Virus record (IMG/VR): IMGVR_UViG_3300027856_000008
Span: 1-64,000 of that record
Strand: one strand, 5' to 3'
From: a virus
Length of the DNA stretch: 64,000 nucleotides
Under the pieces are notes generated by a model, which ran no database searches, was not told the DNA's origin, and saw nothing but the letters and a program-made list of their open reading frames with translations. Position 1 is the first letter of the stretch. Every line of letters starts with the position of its first letter. Below, piece by piece: positions 24,113 to 32,899 of this stretch. Both the position numbers and the translations under genes were made by a program.

Positions 24113-24661
24113 ATGGCACTTGTAACAGATTTCACCTTACCTACCTTCAATAGTTATGCCACAGAAGCAGAAAGCGATTTAATAGCGCAAAAATACGGTT
24201 CTATGTTTTCCAGTGCCGATTGGGTTGGATTAACTACGCAAGAAAAAGAAGATCGTTTATTACAGACAGCCACAGAAGCAAATCTAAATAAGTGGCTAGG
24301 TCGATTGATCCCCGAAGTAATAAGCTTTGAAAGTGGCTCGATGCAATTTCCTCGTTTAGCTTTAACAGCCCCAAATGGTTTAACTTTTGAGTCGAATATT
24401 ATTCCTGAGTTTATAAAAGAATATCAGGTCGTAAGAGCGTTAGAATTAATTGCTTCACCGTCACAGGTTAAAACTGGTGCGACTGATAATAAGCAACTCA
24501 AATCACAAAAGATTTCTACTTTGAGACAGGAATTTTTTGAACCAAATCCCACGGCAGGAACAACCACAAATAAAAATGAATTAGTGAGCTACAACATTAT
24601 CGAGCCATATTTAACATTAAATTCTAGGGTAGGCGGCAGTAGCTTTATTGTGAGGGCTTAA
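24113..24661 (+). CDS. head-tail connector (DnaT-like/gp6-type adaptor)
   Basis: Adaptors of this type bind below the portal. The 182-residue helical protein, with LLQTATEANLNKWLG early on, resembles the DnaT-like connector proteins that precede the gp10-type genes in many siphoviruses. GAGGGG precedes the ATG. Identification rests on length, pattern and gene order. Confidence 0.6.
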   Translation: MALVTDFTLPTFNSYATEAESDLIAQKYGSMFSSADWVGLTTQEKEDRLLQTATEANLNKWLGRLIPEVISFESGSMQFPRLALTAPNGLTFESNIIPEFIKEYQVVRALELIASPSQVKTGATDNKQLKSQKISTLRQEFFEPNPTAGTTTNKNELVSYNIIEPYLTLNSRVGGSSFIVRA

Positions 24662-24664
24662 AGA

Positions 24665-25027
24665 ATGAGTGTTCGATCTGATTTAGTAGCCGATTTCAAA
24701 GCAGCAGCGTTAAGCATGTTTGATGATATGGTCGAAAATACTGGTGAAAAGTTTGTTGAAAAAACTACGCTGGATGCTGTATCAGGAGCACCAACAGCGG
24801 GGGCAGAGCATATTGTAAGAATGCTGCGGGATAGTTTAGAAGAATTTGAAAATTTACCAGATGAAACAGAGATCGGTGATGTTGTCTTTACTCTATTACA
24901 AGATGAATTGCCTATAACGCCTTTAAAGTCTGGATTAGTGGTATATGACGGCATTACATATAAAATCGTTGGTTTTATTGTTGATCCCGCAGATGTTCTT
25001 TGGCAGATAGTTGGTCGGAGGGCATAA
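24665..25027 (+). CDS. head-closure/neck-type protein, 120 aa
   Basis: Lies between the adaptor and the HK97 gp10-like gene, where the stopper or head-closure protein is normally encoded. The C-terminal DGITYKIVGFIVDPADVLWQIVGRR is a typical beta-barrel end of such proteins. The function is inferred from order and size. Confidence 0.6.
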   Translation: MSVRSDLVADFKAAALSMFDDMVENTGEKFVEKTTLDAVSGAPTAGAEHIVRMLRDSLEEFENLPDETEIGDVVFTLLQDELPITPLKSGLVVYDGITYKIVGFIVDPADVLWQIVGRRA

Positions 25028-25028
25028 C

Positions 25029-25430
25029 ATGGGCGTTAAAATATCTGGTATCGAACAAGCAATAGACACTGTTGAGAATGCCCCGTATCAGCAGGGGCTT
25101 AAATTAATGATTGATATTGATAGAAGGTTAGTTCAAATCACACCCCGAGATACAGGGCGTTTAGCTAATAACTGGATAGCAAGTTTCAATAAGCCGTTAG
25201 ATACTTCATTCCCGTTTAGTGATGATAATAAAAGACCAGAAAACCTTTCACCTACTGGCGTATATCCTCCAAAAAAACCAAGAAATATATTCGATCATGT
25301 TTTGTATTTAACCAACAATATTATTTATGCGGAAGTAAGAAACGAAAAAGGCGGGAAAGGTGGACAGCCACCAGCAAGATGGGTTGAGAGAAGCGTTACT
25401 GCTGCGGTTAACTTTGCTTTGAGGAATTAA
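25029..25430 (+). CDS. HK97 gp10-like tail-completion protein
   Basis: ATG 25029 is used. The pattern ISGIEQAIDTVENA, then VQITPRDTGRLANNW matches the HK97 gp10 family (P.dTG.L..s motif), which acts in head-tail joining or tail completion. It is 133 aa, a normal length, and ends one base before the next start. Confidence 0.75.
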   Translation: MGVKISGIEQAIDTVENAPYQQGLKLMIDIDRRLVQITPRDTGRLANNWIASFNKPLDTSFPFSDDNKRPENLSPTGVYPPKKPRNIFDHVLYLTNNIIYAEVRNEKGGKGGQPPARWVERSVTAAVNFALRN

Positions 25431-25431
25431 C

Positions 25432-25836
25432 ATGGCTTTTGTTAGAAAAACGTTCACAGCGTCAATTAGACAAAGAATTTTAGATAATTTGCCAGCAGTT
25501 TTAAATGCTGCTACTCAAGTCAAGTGGGATAACCAGCCTTTCGATAGATTGAATGATGAACCTTATATACGAGTTCAAATAATTTTTAGCGAAAGAGATC
25601 GGGCAGATTTGGGATCTGATTTTTTTACTAACGATGGTCAGGTTTTGATAATGGTTCATAGTCCTAAAGATACTCATACCGTTGACCATGAAGATCTTGT
25701 CGATGAAATAGCCGCGATATTTGACGAGTTTACACAGCCTGATCACCGCTTTGATCAAAGCGAAGTAAAAACAGCGGGTACAGTGGATGAATTTTTCAGA
25801 AGTGACGTTATGAACGATTTCACAGTTTATGAATAG
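25432..25836 (+). CDS. tail terminator protein
   Basis: The 134-residue protein follows the gp10-like gene and precedes the tail tube, the usual site of the tail terminator (lambda gpU-like). It opens RIRQRILDNLP-like (SIRQRILDNLPAVL) and has mixed strands, as in that fold. Identified by order and pattern. Confidence 0.65.
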   Translation: MAFVRKTFTASIRQRILDNLPAVLNAATQVKWDNQPFDRLNDEPYIRVQIIFSERDRADLGSDFFTNDGQVLIMVHSPKDTHTVDHEDLVDEIAAIFDEFTQPDHRFDQSEVKTAGTVDEFFRSDVMNDFTVYE

Positions 25837-25849
25837 TTAGACTAAACTT
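25837..25849 (+). promoter_or_regulatory. late-type promoter motif before tail tube
   Basis: TTAGACTAAACTT is a variant of the late motif and lies about 30 bases before the tail tube start. Confidence 0.4.
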
Positions 25850-25877
25850 TATACAATATTAATAGAGGATTAAGACC

Positions 25878-27077
25878 ATGACCGCATCAGTAATTCGCCC
25901 CCCTGTTGGTGGGGAACGTCAGACATTTGTAGCCGTTGAGCTAGTTAATGGAACTACACCAGTGGCAGCAACTTGGTATGAACTCCCAAATAATGGTGGT
26001 GCTGGTGTCGCAGAAGAAATAGACACTACAGAAAGCGAGGAATTAACCCCGTTTTTAGGTACTAATGACATTATCAAAGTACAGACTAACGGATCGTTTA
26101 ATTATGATTTTGAAATGTTCCGTGACGATGCCGTTGGTAGTCATACTCTATTTTTTGAATCCTTGTTATCGAATAAATTTGCTGGATCTGTTTTAACTAA
26201 TGGCACAGATGATAGTGAAACACTCGTTATTGAAGATGGGATCGCTTCAACACAAAACTTTATTCATGTTAATTCAGCTTATGCTACTGCGTTTAGTTTA
26301 TCCGTTAGTAATGGTGAAATAGCGACAGGTAGTTGGGAAGGTACAGGAACACCTAGTTTAAGTCCTGTTACGATTGTTGTTGGTGTGGCAGATGTAACCT
26401 TTACAGCCCCGAACTCAATTGATTTAGGTGTCGGTAATTTACCCGCTACGGTTGTTGCTGGAAATTACATACTGGTTGAAGGTGCGGCAGATACTAGTAA
26501 TAACGGATATTATAAAATAGCTTCATTAGGTGGGGCCGATGAAGTCTTGGTCGATGGTGTTATTGCTTTATCAGCTACAGACAGTCCGACAATGACATTC
26601 TCAGGCCAAACCGTTATTGATGGTGGAGCAACTAAAACACCAAATGCTAAACACCCCAAAATGAAAGCTGGCGATTTTATCACAGCTACCATTGACGGAT
26701 TCGATGTTTTAGATTTTGGTTTACGCTTCACAAACGCGACAATAAATATTGCCAGAACCAGAGAAGATCTATTCGAGATCACAGTAGATAAAAGTTTTGC
26801 ATCTGCGGCAACTGAATTTACTTCAACGGTTGAGTTTGAATGGCATCAAATTAATGATGATTTGATTAGACGTTTAGAAAATGAAACGGAACATGCGCTA
26901 ATTATTAAACTTAATTCTATTGATGGTCGGTCTATTCAATTTGAATTCCCAAGGGGCAAGTTTAGTGCTGGCGCTTTTGGCTCTGCAAGTAAAACTGCTG
27001 TTTTAGCTGGTACATCAACTTATACCGCCTTATTAAATACGAGCAATGAAATGGTAAAAATAACTTATGCACCATAA
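25878..27077 (+). CDS. major tail tube protein
   Basis: The 399-residue protein makes the hollow tail tube. Gene order (terminator, tube, G/GT chaperones, tape measure) is decisive. The N-terminus VELVNGTTPVAATWYELPNNGG and a segment EIDTTESEEL followed by a beta-sandwich, plus an Ig-like insertion in the middle, fit the family. AGAGGATTAAGACC precedes the ATG. Confidence 0.75.
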   Translation: MTASVIRPPVGGERQTFVAVELVNGTTPVAATWYELPNNGGAGVAEEIDTTESEELTPFLGTNDIIKVQTNGSFNYDFEMFRDDAVGSHTLFFESLLSNKFAGSVLTNGTDDSETLVIEDGIASTQNFIHVNSAYATAFSLSVSNGEIATGSWEGTGTPSLSPVTIVVGVADVTFTAPNSIDLGVGNLPATVVAGNYILVEGAADTSNNGYYKIASLGGADEVLVDGVIALSATDSPTMTFSGQTVIDGGATKTPNAKHPKMKAGDFITATIDGFDVLDFGLRFTNATINIARTREDLFEITVDKSFASAATEFTSTVEFEWHQINDDLIRRLENETEHALIIKLNSIDGRSIQFEFPRGKFSAGAFGSASKTAVLAGTSTYTALLNTSNEMVKITYAP

Positions 27078-27139
27078 TTCATGTTGAAATGGATTATATA
27101 CACTATATTTTTAGTTAAAATAACAAATGGGTTAGAAAG

Positions 27140-27511
27140 ATGGGATTAGAAGCATATAAGCGTGATAAAAGCGCAGTTGAAAAAGGTGTTTGGATCACAC
27201 TAAACAATGGCGTTAAAGTATTGTTAAAAGAGTGGGGAACACCTGAGTTTTGGGCTTCATATCTTTTAAATGCTAATTTTGAGGGTGATAATATCACCAC
27301 AGAAGAAGATGTGAAAGCAACCGGATTGGCTATTGCTAATTCTATCGTTATGAAGATTGATAATGACGGTACTATGATCGAGGGTGCTATTGCGGTAAGC
27401 GAGATCATAAATGATCCTGCTTATTGGGAATTAAAATCAGAAATTATTTTAGAGTCGAAGAAAACAGAATTATTCCGCATTAAAAAATCTGAAAAAACAA
27501 AAAAGCCTTAG
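27140..27511 (+). CDS. tail assembly chaperone, G-type (0-frame product)
   Basis: The 123-residue protein lies directly before the tape measure gene, the position of lambda gpG. It ends at TAG 27509-27511, just after the heptamer A-AAA-AAG. A minority of ribosomes are expected to shift to the -1 frame there and add a T-like domain. Such chaperones coat the tape measure during tail assembly and are absent from the virion. Confidence 0.8.
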   Translation: MGLEAYKRDKSAVEKGVWITLNNGVKVLLKEWGTPEFWASYLLNANFEGDNITTEEDVKATGLAIANSIVMKIDNDGTMIEGAIAVSEIINDPAYWELKSEIILESKKTELFRIKKSEKTKKP

Positions 27512-27834
27512 TCACTCACAGCAAAAATGTTACCGATTGGATCTCAGTCTATGGGATTAATGGAAAACAGCCAGATGTTGAGTGGCATAAAAGAACATCG
27601 AGAGATATAGGCAAGTTAACACCTTGCCTTGTTGATATGCCAAATGTTAAACCGTGGATGAATCCTTATTTACGGGCTTATTCCCTCCTTACCCACTCAA
27701 GACGCGCTAACGGTCTAATTCCAATATCTGACATAGTAAGCTTACATAACGCTGCTTACAGTTCGTTAGAGCTAGAAACATTTATAGAGATTGTGATCTT
27801 GATGAATGAACAGGCAATAACAGCAAATCAATAA
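27493..27834 (+). CDS. T-type extension of the tail chaperone, expressed by -1 frameshift
   Basis: The -1 frame is open from 27493 to 27834 and reads on from the slippery site as KKALVTHSKNVTDWISVYG. It contains a long C-terminal helix pair (PYLRAYSLLTHSR, then ALETF-like LELETFIEIV). It has no start with a ribosome binding site, so the fusion route is much more likely than independent expression. The fusion would be about 233 aa. Confidence 0.7.
   Translation, partial: KNKKALVTHSKNVTDWISVYGINGKQPDVEWHKRTSRDIGKLTPCLVDMPNVKPWMNPYLRAYSLLTHSRRANGLIPISDIVSLHNAAYSSLELETFIEIVILMNEQAITANQ
27499..27505 (+). other. -1 ribosomal frameshift heptamer A AAA AAG
   Basis: In the G frame the codons read ACA AAA AAG, giving A-AAA-AAG, the efficient dnaX-type slippery sequence of Escherichia coli. 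The 0-frame stop is two codons further and the -1 frame is open into the T-like domain. Confidence 0.75.
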
Positions 27835-27836
27835 AC

Positions 27837-27848
27837 CGACTATAATTT
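27837..27848 (+). promoter_or_regulatory. late-type promoter motif before tape measure
   Basis: CGACTATAATTT, a variant of GACTATACTT, lies about 30 bases before the tape measure start. Confidence 0.45.
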
Positions 27849-27875
27849 AAACAAATAAATTTTTCGGTGATCGTT

Positions 27876-30440
27876 ATGGTTGATAAGGTTGGTATTGAGG
27901 TAACAGCAAAAACCGCTGGCGCAGATGGGCCGATCAAAAAAACAAAAAAAGAGATTCAAGATCTTTGTAATACAGTAGCCACGACAGATAAAAAAGTTGA
28001 TAACTTAGAAAAAGACTTCAACAAAGATTTGCCAAATGCCCTTAAAAAATCAGAAAAACAAGCGAAGAAAACAACTAAACAAATAACCAGTTTAGGTACA
28101 CAATCAGCGTTAACGGGAAAGAGTGTTAATGGTTTATCTAGTAGCTTTAAAGGTTTAGGACTTGCGATAGTAGCGGCAGGGGCAGCGGCAGGGGTGCAGG
28201 TATTTGTTACTGCGGCTGATAATTTCCAATCATTAGAAGCCAGAGTGAAAGATGCCACCAGATCAACAGGTGATTTCAAAGAGATTTTCCAAGATTTACA
28301 AGATGTTTCTTTACAAACAGGAACGAGTTTAAAAGAAAATGTTAGTTTATTTCAGAGGTTATCATCAGCATCAAAAACATTAGGCGCAAGTAATAAAGAA
28401 CTTATTGGAGTAACAAAAACATTAGGTGATTTAGCTTTAATATCAGGGGCAAGCTCGGAAGAACAAGCAAACTCATTTAGGCAATTAGCGCAAGGTTTAG
28501 GTGCTGGCACTTTAAGAGCAGAAGAATTTAATTCAGTACAAGAACAAACTCCCACAGTAATACAAGCTATAGCAGATAATATAGATCGTTTTGGTGGCAG
28601 CATTGGAAAATTCAGAGAGGAAATAAAGAAAACAGGTACACCTAGTATTGATATTTTAAGGGCATTACAAAAAGCGGCAGACGATGCCGCAGAAAGAGCC
28701 GCAGCAATACCGAAAACAGCAGCGCAAGGATTTATATCCTTATCAACTATATTGGGCAAAACAGCAAGTGAATTTGATAAGCAAATAGGTTTAACAGATA
28801 AATTTGCCAAAAGTATGTCGGATGCCGCCAAAGCCTTAAATGATTTTTTAAAAGATAATGATAATGTAACCGATGTTATTAATGGACTTTCAAATGCTCT
28901 TCAAGTTGTTGGAGTATTATTATCAGTTACTTTAGCGGGTAAAGCTATAAAAGCAGCAAGAATAGGTTTTACGGCTTTATCAGCAGACGTAGTTAAAACC
29001 ACTATAACAGGGCAAGCTTATGGTCAGGTTATAACTAAAACAACAACACTTACAGGTGCGGCAGCGGTAGCAACTAGGGTATTTGGAACGGCATTAAGGT
29101 TTGCTGGTGGGCCATTAGGATTAATCGTTACTTTGCTTGGTTTAGCCGCAGTCGGTATGTCTGACTTTGGGGAAAAAACCAAAAGAACAGCAGCAGAAAA
29201 TATAGCGTTAGCTGACGCATTAAAAAGACGAGCAGAAGCGGCTAAAAACGCAGCGGTTCTAACGGATGCACAGAAACTTGAAATTTCAGCTAAAAGAGCG
29301 AAAGAAGCTAAGATCCAAATAGATGCTCTAAGTACAGCTTTAGAAACACTTATTCAAGCTGGTGGTGATCCTGCTGGCGAAAAGCAATTACAAGCACTTA
29401 TCAAAGAACAAGAAAAATTATTAAAAGTAGAACAGGCAAGGGTTGATCAACCACAAGTACTCAAAGAAAGGGAGGAGGCGTTAGTAACAGAATTTAATAG
29501 AATTGGTGAACTGGTAATAGCAAATGGAAATTTAAGAGAAGCACAAGCGAGATTTTCAGAGCAATTTTTAAGTGATAAAGAAAAAGAAGAACTAGCACTT
29601 AAAAGACAAGTTGATAGTTTAGCGGGTTTAGCGATTGCCGCAGGGGAAAACCCAGAAAAAGTTGCCAAAGTAAGAGCCGATGCGATAGCACAAAGCGAAG
29701 CAGCAGCAGCAGAAAAAAAGAAAACAGCAGACGCGAATCAAGTTATAGCTGATAAAAAGAAAAATGACGAAATAGCAGAAGATGAAAAAGACGCAGCAAC
29801 GTCCCGTTTAGCAGCACAAGGGCAATTAGCTGGTGATCTATTAGGCATAGTTAAAACATTCGGTGCGGAAAATACAGCACTAGGAAAGGCTCTGGCATTG
29901 ACGCAAATAGGTATTAATACAGCAGTTGCTTTAACAAAAGGGTTTGCAGATCTTGGGCCTATAGGTGGAGCTATAGCATCTGGTGTAACAATAGCGGCAG
30001 GGGCAGCGGCAGCGGCTCAAGTTCTGGCATCGAAAAAAGGGAATGTTTTTTCTGGTGGCAACGTTGTTCCATTTCAAAGGGGTGGTGTTGTCAGTAAACC
30101 CACTACATTCCCCCTCAGTGGTGGCAGAACGGGTTTAATGGGTGAAGCAGGGGCAGAAGCAGTCCTCCCCCTTAAACGGGCCGCAAATGGCGATTTAGGG
30201 GTTCAGACTAATGTCGGTGGTTCTGGTGGTGGCGTAGGTGGAACAGTAATCAATATAAATAACCTATCAGGCGCAAGTGTTGACGTTAGATCCGAACAGA
30301 TTGGCAATAGGGAGGTAATTAATATCGCTGTTAGTGAAGCAAGGGCGGCTGTTCAGAATGACTTTAAACGATCACTTCAAACAGGTTACGGTGATTTTGC
30401 CGAGGGTGTTCAATCTAACTTTAATGTCGAGCGCAGATAA
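27876..30440 (+). CDS. tail tape measure protein
   Basis: The tape measure sets tail length and crosses the host envelope during DNA entry. The 854-residue protein has an N-terminal coiled region, a tape-measure domain with LEARVKDATRSTGDFKEIF, then LRAEEFNSVQEQTPTVIQAIAD, several hydrophobic segments (about residues 96-113, 395-415 and 680-710), Ala-rich coiled coils, and a C-terminal GRTGLMGEAGAEAVLPL motif. ATG 27876 is preferred to the GTG three codons upstream. At about 1 nm per seven residues, the tail would be near 125 nm, a rough estimate. Confidence 0.9.
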   Translation: MVDKVGIEVTAKTAGADGPIKKTKKEIQDLCNTVATTDKKVDNLEKDFNKDLPNALKKSEKQAKKTTKQITSLGTQSALTGKSVNGLSSSFKGLGLAIVAAGAAAGVQVFVTAADNFQSLEARVKDATRSTGDFKEIFQDLQDVSLQTGTSLKENVSLFQRLSSASKTLGASNKELIGVTKTLGDLALISGASSEEQANSFRQLAQGLGAGTLRAEEFNSVQEQTPTVIQAIADNIDRFGGSIGKFREEIKKTGTPSIDILRALQKAADDAAERAAAIPKTAAQGFISLSTILGKTASEFDKQIGLTDKFAKSMSDAAKALNDFLKDNDNVTDVINGLSNALQVVGVLLSVTLAGKAIKAARIGFTALSADVVKTTITGQAYGQVITKTTTLTGAAAVATRVFGTALRFAGGPLGLIVTLLGLAAVGMSDFGEKTKRTAAENIALADALKRRAEAAKNAAVLTDAQKLEISAKRAKEAKIQIDALSTALETLIQAGGDPAGEKQLQALIKEQEKLLKVEQARVDQPQVLKEREEALVTEFNRIGELVIANGNLREAQARFSEQFLSDKEKEELALKRQVDSLAGLAIAAGENPEKVAKVRADAIAQSEAAAAEKKKTADANQVIADKKKNDEIAEDEKDAATSRLAAQGQLAGDLLGIVKTFGAENTALGKALALTQIGINTAVALTKGFADLGPIGGAIASGVTIAAGAAAAAQVLASKKGNVFSGGNVVPFQRGGVVSKPTTFPLSGGRTGLMGEAGAEAVLPLKRAANGDLGVQTNVGGSGGGVGGTVININNLSGASVDVRSEQIGNREVINIAVSEARAAVQNDFKRSLQTGYGDFAEGVQSNFNVERR

Positions 30441-30874
30441 TGACCGTAGCAATAACTTTTAGGCATGACGAGTTAGATTTTCCACAAAGATCTGTTTATA
30501 AAGATGAACGGACAGGCAGGGTTTTAACATCTGATATTGTGAAAGGTCAGCCCAATTCCCGTTTATTCAATCCTAATGCTGAAAATATTTTATCAATTGG
30601 TTTTATTTGGTCAGCATCTCAGTTGCAGATATTTGAATTCAAGTACATTCAAAATTATAAAAGTGGCGAAGAACGAATAATTTTAACCGTTATGAATGGT
30701 GGGGAACAGCAAGAGGTAATAGGTTTTTTTGGTGGTGGCTATAAAGCAACATACATCGGTACAAATTTATTTAATGTAACTATGCCTTTCTTTGTTGAAA
30801 CGTCAGCCACATTGCCTGTGGGCGGCTTTAGTGCTGGTTTTTCTGGTGCGTTTAATTTGGATTTTGGGGGTTAA
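30440..30874 (+). CDS. tail protein downstream of tape measure, 144 aa
   Basis: One-base overlap with the tape measure gene. The product is strand-rich and follows the position of lambda M/L-type or DUF2460-type distal tail proteins. No specific family was recognised. Confidence 0.6.
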   Translation: MTVAITFRHDELDFPQRSVYKDERTGRVLTSDIVKGQPNSRLFNPNAENILSIGFIWSASQLQIFEFKYIQNYKSGEERIILTVMNGGEQQEVIGFFGGGYKATYIGTNLFNVTMPFFVETSATLPVGGFSAGFSGAFNLDFGG

Positions 30875-30877
30875 GTC

Positions 30878-31261
30878 ATGCCAGCTTGGAATCACTCACA
30901 ATTAGGGTTCCCGTTAAAGCAGGGTTATTCATTTGAATTTACCCAAAAGTTAAAGGCTTTTAATGTCTCCGGTGGTGGTACAAGGTTTCGCGAGTTCGAT
31001 GTTTTTGCCCCGTATATTGTGACACTTCAATTTAATTTCAGTGAATCTCAATTTATAGCTTTTGAAACGTTTTATAAAACCACTTTGAACAAAGGTACAT
31101 TGCCATTTGATATAACGATTTTAACAGGGGTGGGCTTTGTTCAACAGGTGGCAAATTTTTCTGATGGTTACTCGTATGTCAAAGTTGGTAACGATACCAG
31201 AGTCAGTACCAAGTTTTTAGTTAAACGTGATCTTAGTTTGGTTATTGATCCTTTGGCTTAA
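30878..31261 (+). CDS. minor tail protein, paralogue of the 33295 gene
   Basis: The 127-residue protein begins PAWNHSQLGFPLKQGYSFEF and has FIAFETFY, then YVKVGNDTRVSTKFLVKRDL near its end. These segments recur in the gene at 33295, so the two are paralogues separated by the replication insertion. Probably distal tail proteins. Confidence 0.65.
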   Translation: MPAWNHSQLGFPLKQGYSFEFTQKLKAFNVSGGGTRFREFDVFAPYIVTLQFNFSESQFIAFETFYKTTLNKGTLPFDITILTGVGFVQQVANFSDGYSYVKVGNDTRVSTKFLVKRDLSLVIDPLA

Positions 31262-31695
31262 TTAAAAAGGTCGCTCAACTACAGGTATTTTTTGCTACGC
31301 AAAACCGCATTTATTTATTATTCATAAGTCCTGTAAAACCAAAAGACGTTTAACAAAACTTATAAACAAAAAATAAACACTATCACCCGTAGTCACTCCC
31401 TAAATTATTAATAATATTTTTGATCTTAAAAAAGCTTAAAAGAATAATATTTAATGATAAGTAAGAACTAAGAAGGGATCACGCTACAGCCTTTTAAAAA
31501 TAAGGGGTGTTTTTCCGAAATAGGTACTGGCAGTATCAGTATAGGTGATCCATAGTATTAATAAATTGATACGCTCAGTATTATAATTCGGACTGTAAAG
31601 CTCATATAGTTAAGATTTTGAGTATTAATTAATTGACACTGTTAGTCTGGTTTGTAATACTGAGCGTATCAACTAACTGATACTGGCTTAATAAA
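31262..31695 (+). other. AT-rich non-coding region, putative replication origin
   Basis: About 430 bp without a supported gene lies between a tail gene and the RepL-like gene. It is AT-rich, with a long run of A/T tracts (31290-31480) and then a repeat-rich part (31524-31690) that carries CAGTAT-type inverted repeats. Promoter-like TTGACACT at about 31634 and TAATAC at 31655 lie just before the initiator gene. Features match an iteron or initiator-binding origin. No direct evidence of function. Confidence 0.5.
31568..31670. repeat. perfect 16-bp inverted repeat within nested repeats
   Basis: GATACGCTCAGTATTA (31568-31583) and its exact reverse complement TAATACTGAGCGTATC (31655-31670) lie 71 bases apart. 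An outer pair, CAGTATCAGT (about 31530) and ACTGATACTG (about 31676), is arranged the same way. The common core is CAGTAT. The sites flank the presumed initiator promoter, so the initiator may bind both origin and its own promoter. Confidence 0.75.
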
Positions 31696-32211
31696 ATGAC
31701 TGACTTAGCAACAAGACATAGTAAAAACCCTTTCGTAGAAAATCTAATGATCCCAATAGGCGGAAAAAACATATCAATCAATACGTTAGGTAAAGATAAT
31801 AATGTATTGGTTAATCAAAATACAGGAGAAATAACGGGTACTCATGTTGTAGCAAGAAAGCGAGTCGATAAAGAATCTTTTGTAAAAGTTTTTGCTAACC
31901 ATATGTCATATACCTTTGATTTAACGAAAGCTGGTAACAAGGCTTTGCGTGTTGTTATGTGGTTAATGCAGCGTTCAAGTATTGATAAAGACACTGTTCG
32001 CCTTGATAAATATGGTTTAGAAGAATTCTTGGAATATTATGAAACCGAAGATCTAGCTTTGAGTTTGCCAACATTTAAAAGAGGTATACAGGAATTAGAA
32101 AAGGCGAAGATAATAGCTAAAACTAAGCGTTTATCAGTATATTATATAAACCCAAGCTGTATTTTTAATGGCGATAGAATTGCGTTTACGACATTAATTG
32201 AGAGTGAATAA
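31696..32211 (+). CDS. RepL-like replication initiator
   Basis: The 171-residue protein has a winged-helix layout: FVKVFANHMSYTFDL, then LSLPTFKRGIQELEKAKIIAK and the end YYINPSCIFNGDRIAF. The last segment is characteristic of RepL-type plasmid replication proteins (PF05732-like). It lies directly after the inverted-repeat region, as initiators often do next to their origin. It is the only replication gene inside the tail module. No ribosome binding site stands out before ATG 31696. Confidence 0.7.
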   Translation: MTDLATRHSKNPFVENLMIPIGGKNISINTLGKDNNVLVNQNTGEITGTHVVARKRVDKESFVKVFANHMSYTFDLTKAGNKALRVVMWLMQRSSIDKDTVRLDKYGLEEFLEYYETEDLALSLPTFKRGIQELEKAKIIAKTKRLSVYYINPSCIFNGDRIAFTTLIESE

Positions 32212-32227
32212 ATTAAATAGGTGATTC

Positions 32228-32513
32228 ATGGGGCATTATTTATATAAATATGAAGATCAGCAAAATAACCTTTTATATGTTGGTGAGACAAAAGATCCAA
32301 AAGGGCGGTAGCAAGTCAGGTGGAACATCGGCTCACCTTTTAGCGGGATTAAGCCGTGAAATTAATAATAAAAGTTTTAGTATAACTTTTAGGGATGAAA
32401 ATTTTACTTATCTAAATAGCGGTGATGTTGATAATTATAATTCAATTGAATATATGATATATAGATTCTATAAAGCTATAGGAATTAAGCTTAATACTAT
32501 TTTAAACGTTTAA
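32228..32513 (+). pseudogene. GIY-YIG-like protein split by a +1 frameshift
   Basis: ATG 32228 follows TAGGTGAT and reads HYLYKYEDQQNNLLYVGETKDPKGR, a GIY-YIG-type start when broken at the two strands, but stops at TAG 32309-32311. The +1 frame continues without a stop (SKSGGTSAHLL, then NSIEYMIYRFYKAIG and KLNTIL) to 32513, which supplies the expected later Glu and Asn of the fold. The frame-2 start at 32250 lacks a ribosome binding site. The likely cause is a frameshift mutation, a sequencing indel, or programmed +1 shifting. Confidence 0.55.
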
Positions 32514-32575
32514 TAATGTGACAAATAACCCCGTTTTATCTATGATTGTCTATTAAATAATCTTAAGGTGATGAT

Positions 32576-32899
32576 ATGAAAGACGAGAAGTTAATTAAAA
32601 AATTACTTTCAAGCAAATGTTTTTATCGTGCCGAAGATGGGCGTTTGATAATAAAGATCACAAGCTCAAGTCAATCTGGTGGACAGTGCCAATCTATAGG
32701 GGGTCATTTATTACGGGCTATCTCCGCTGGTGAAACTGATTTTATTATTGATTTACCAGCCAATGTATCTGTTACAGCTATGCAAATAATAAACGGGGCG
32801 ATAAAAGCATTGAGGTGTAAAATTGAGTTAACAGGGTTCGGGCTTGCTGAATATAATAGGCGATATTGGAACTTGAATGATGCCGTTAAAATGGCATGA
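32576..32899 (+). CDS. hypothetical protein, 107 aa
   Basis: TTAAGGTGATGAT precedes the ATG. The product mixes strands and helices and has a Gly/Ser/Gln loop (SSSQSGGQCQSIGG). No family was recognised. Its stop overlaps the next start. Confidence 0.6.
   Translation: MKDEKLIKKLLSSKCFYRAEDGRLIIKITSSSQSGGQCQSIGGHLLRAISAGETDFIIDLPANVSVTAMQIINGAIKALRCKIELTGFGLAEYNRRYWNLNDAVKMA

Noticed and set aside
28352-28831. 159-codon minus-strand ORF inside the tape measure gene
   Set aside because: Shadow of an Ala-rich coding sequence; no ribosome binding site or recognisable domain.
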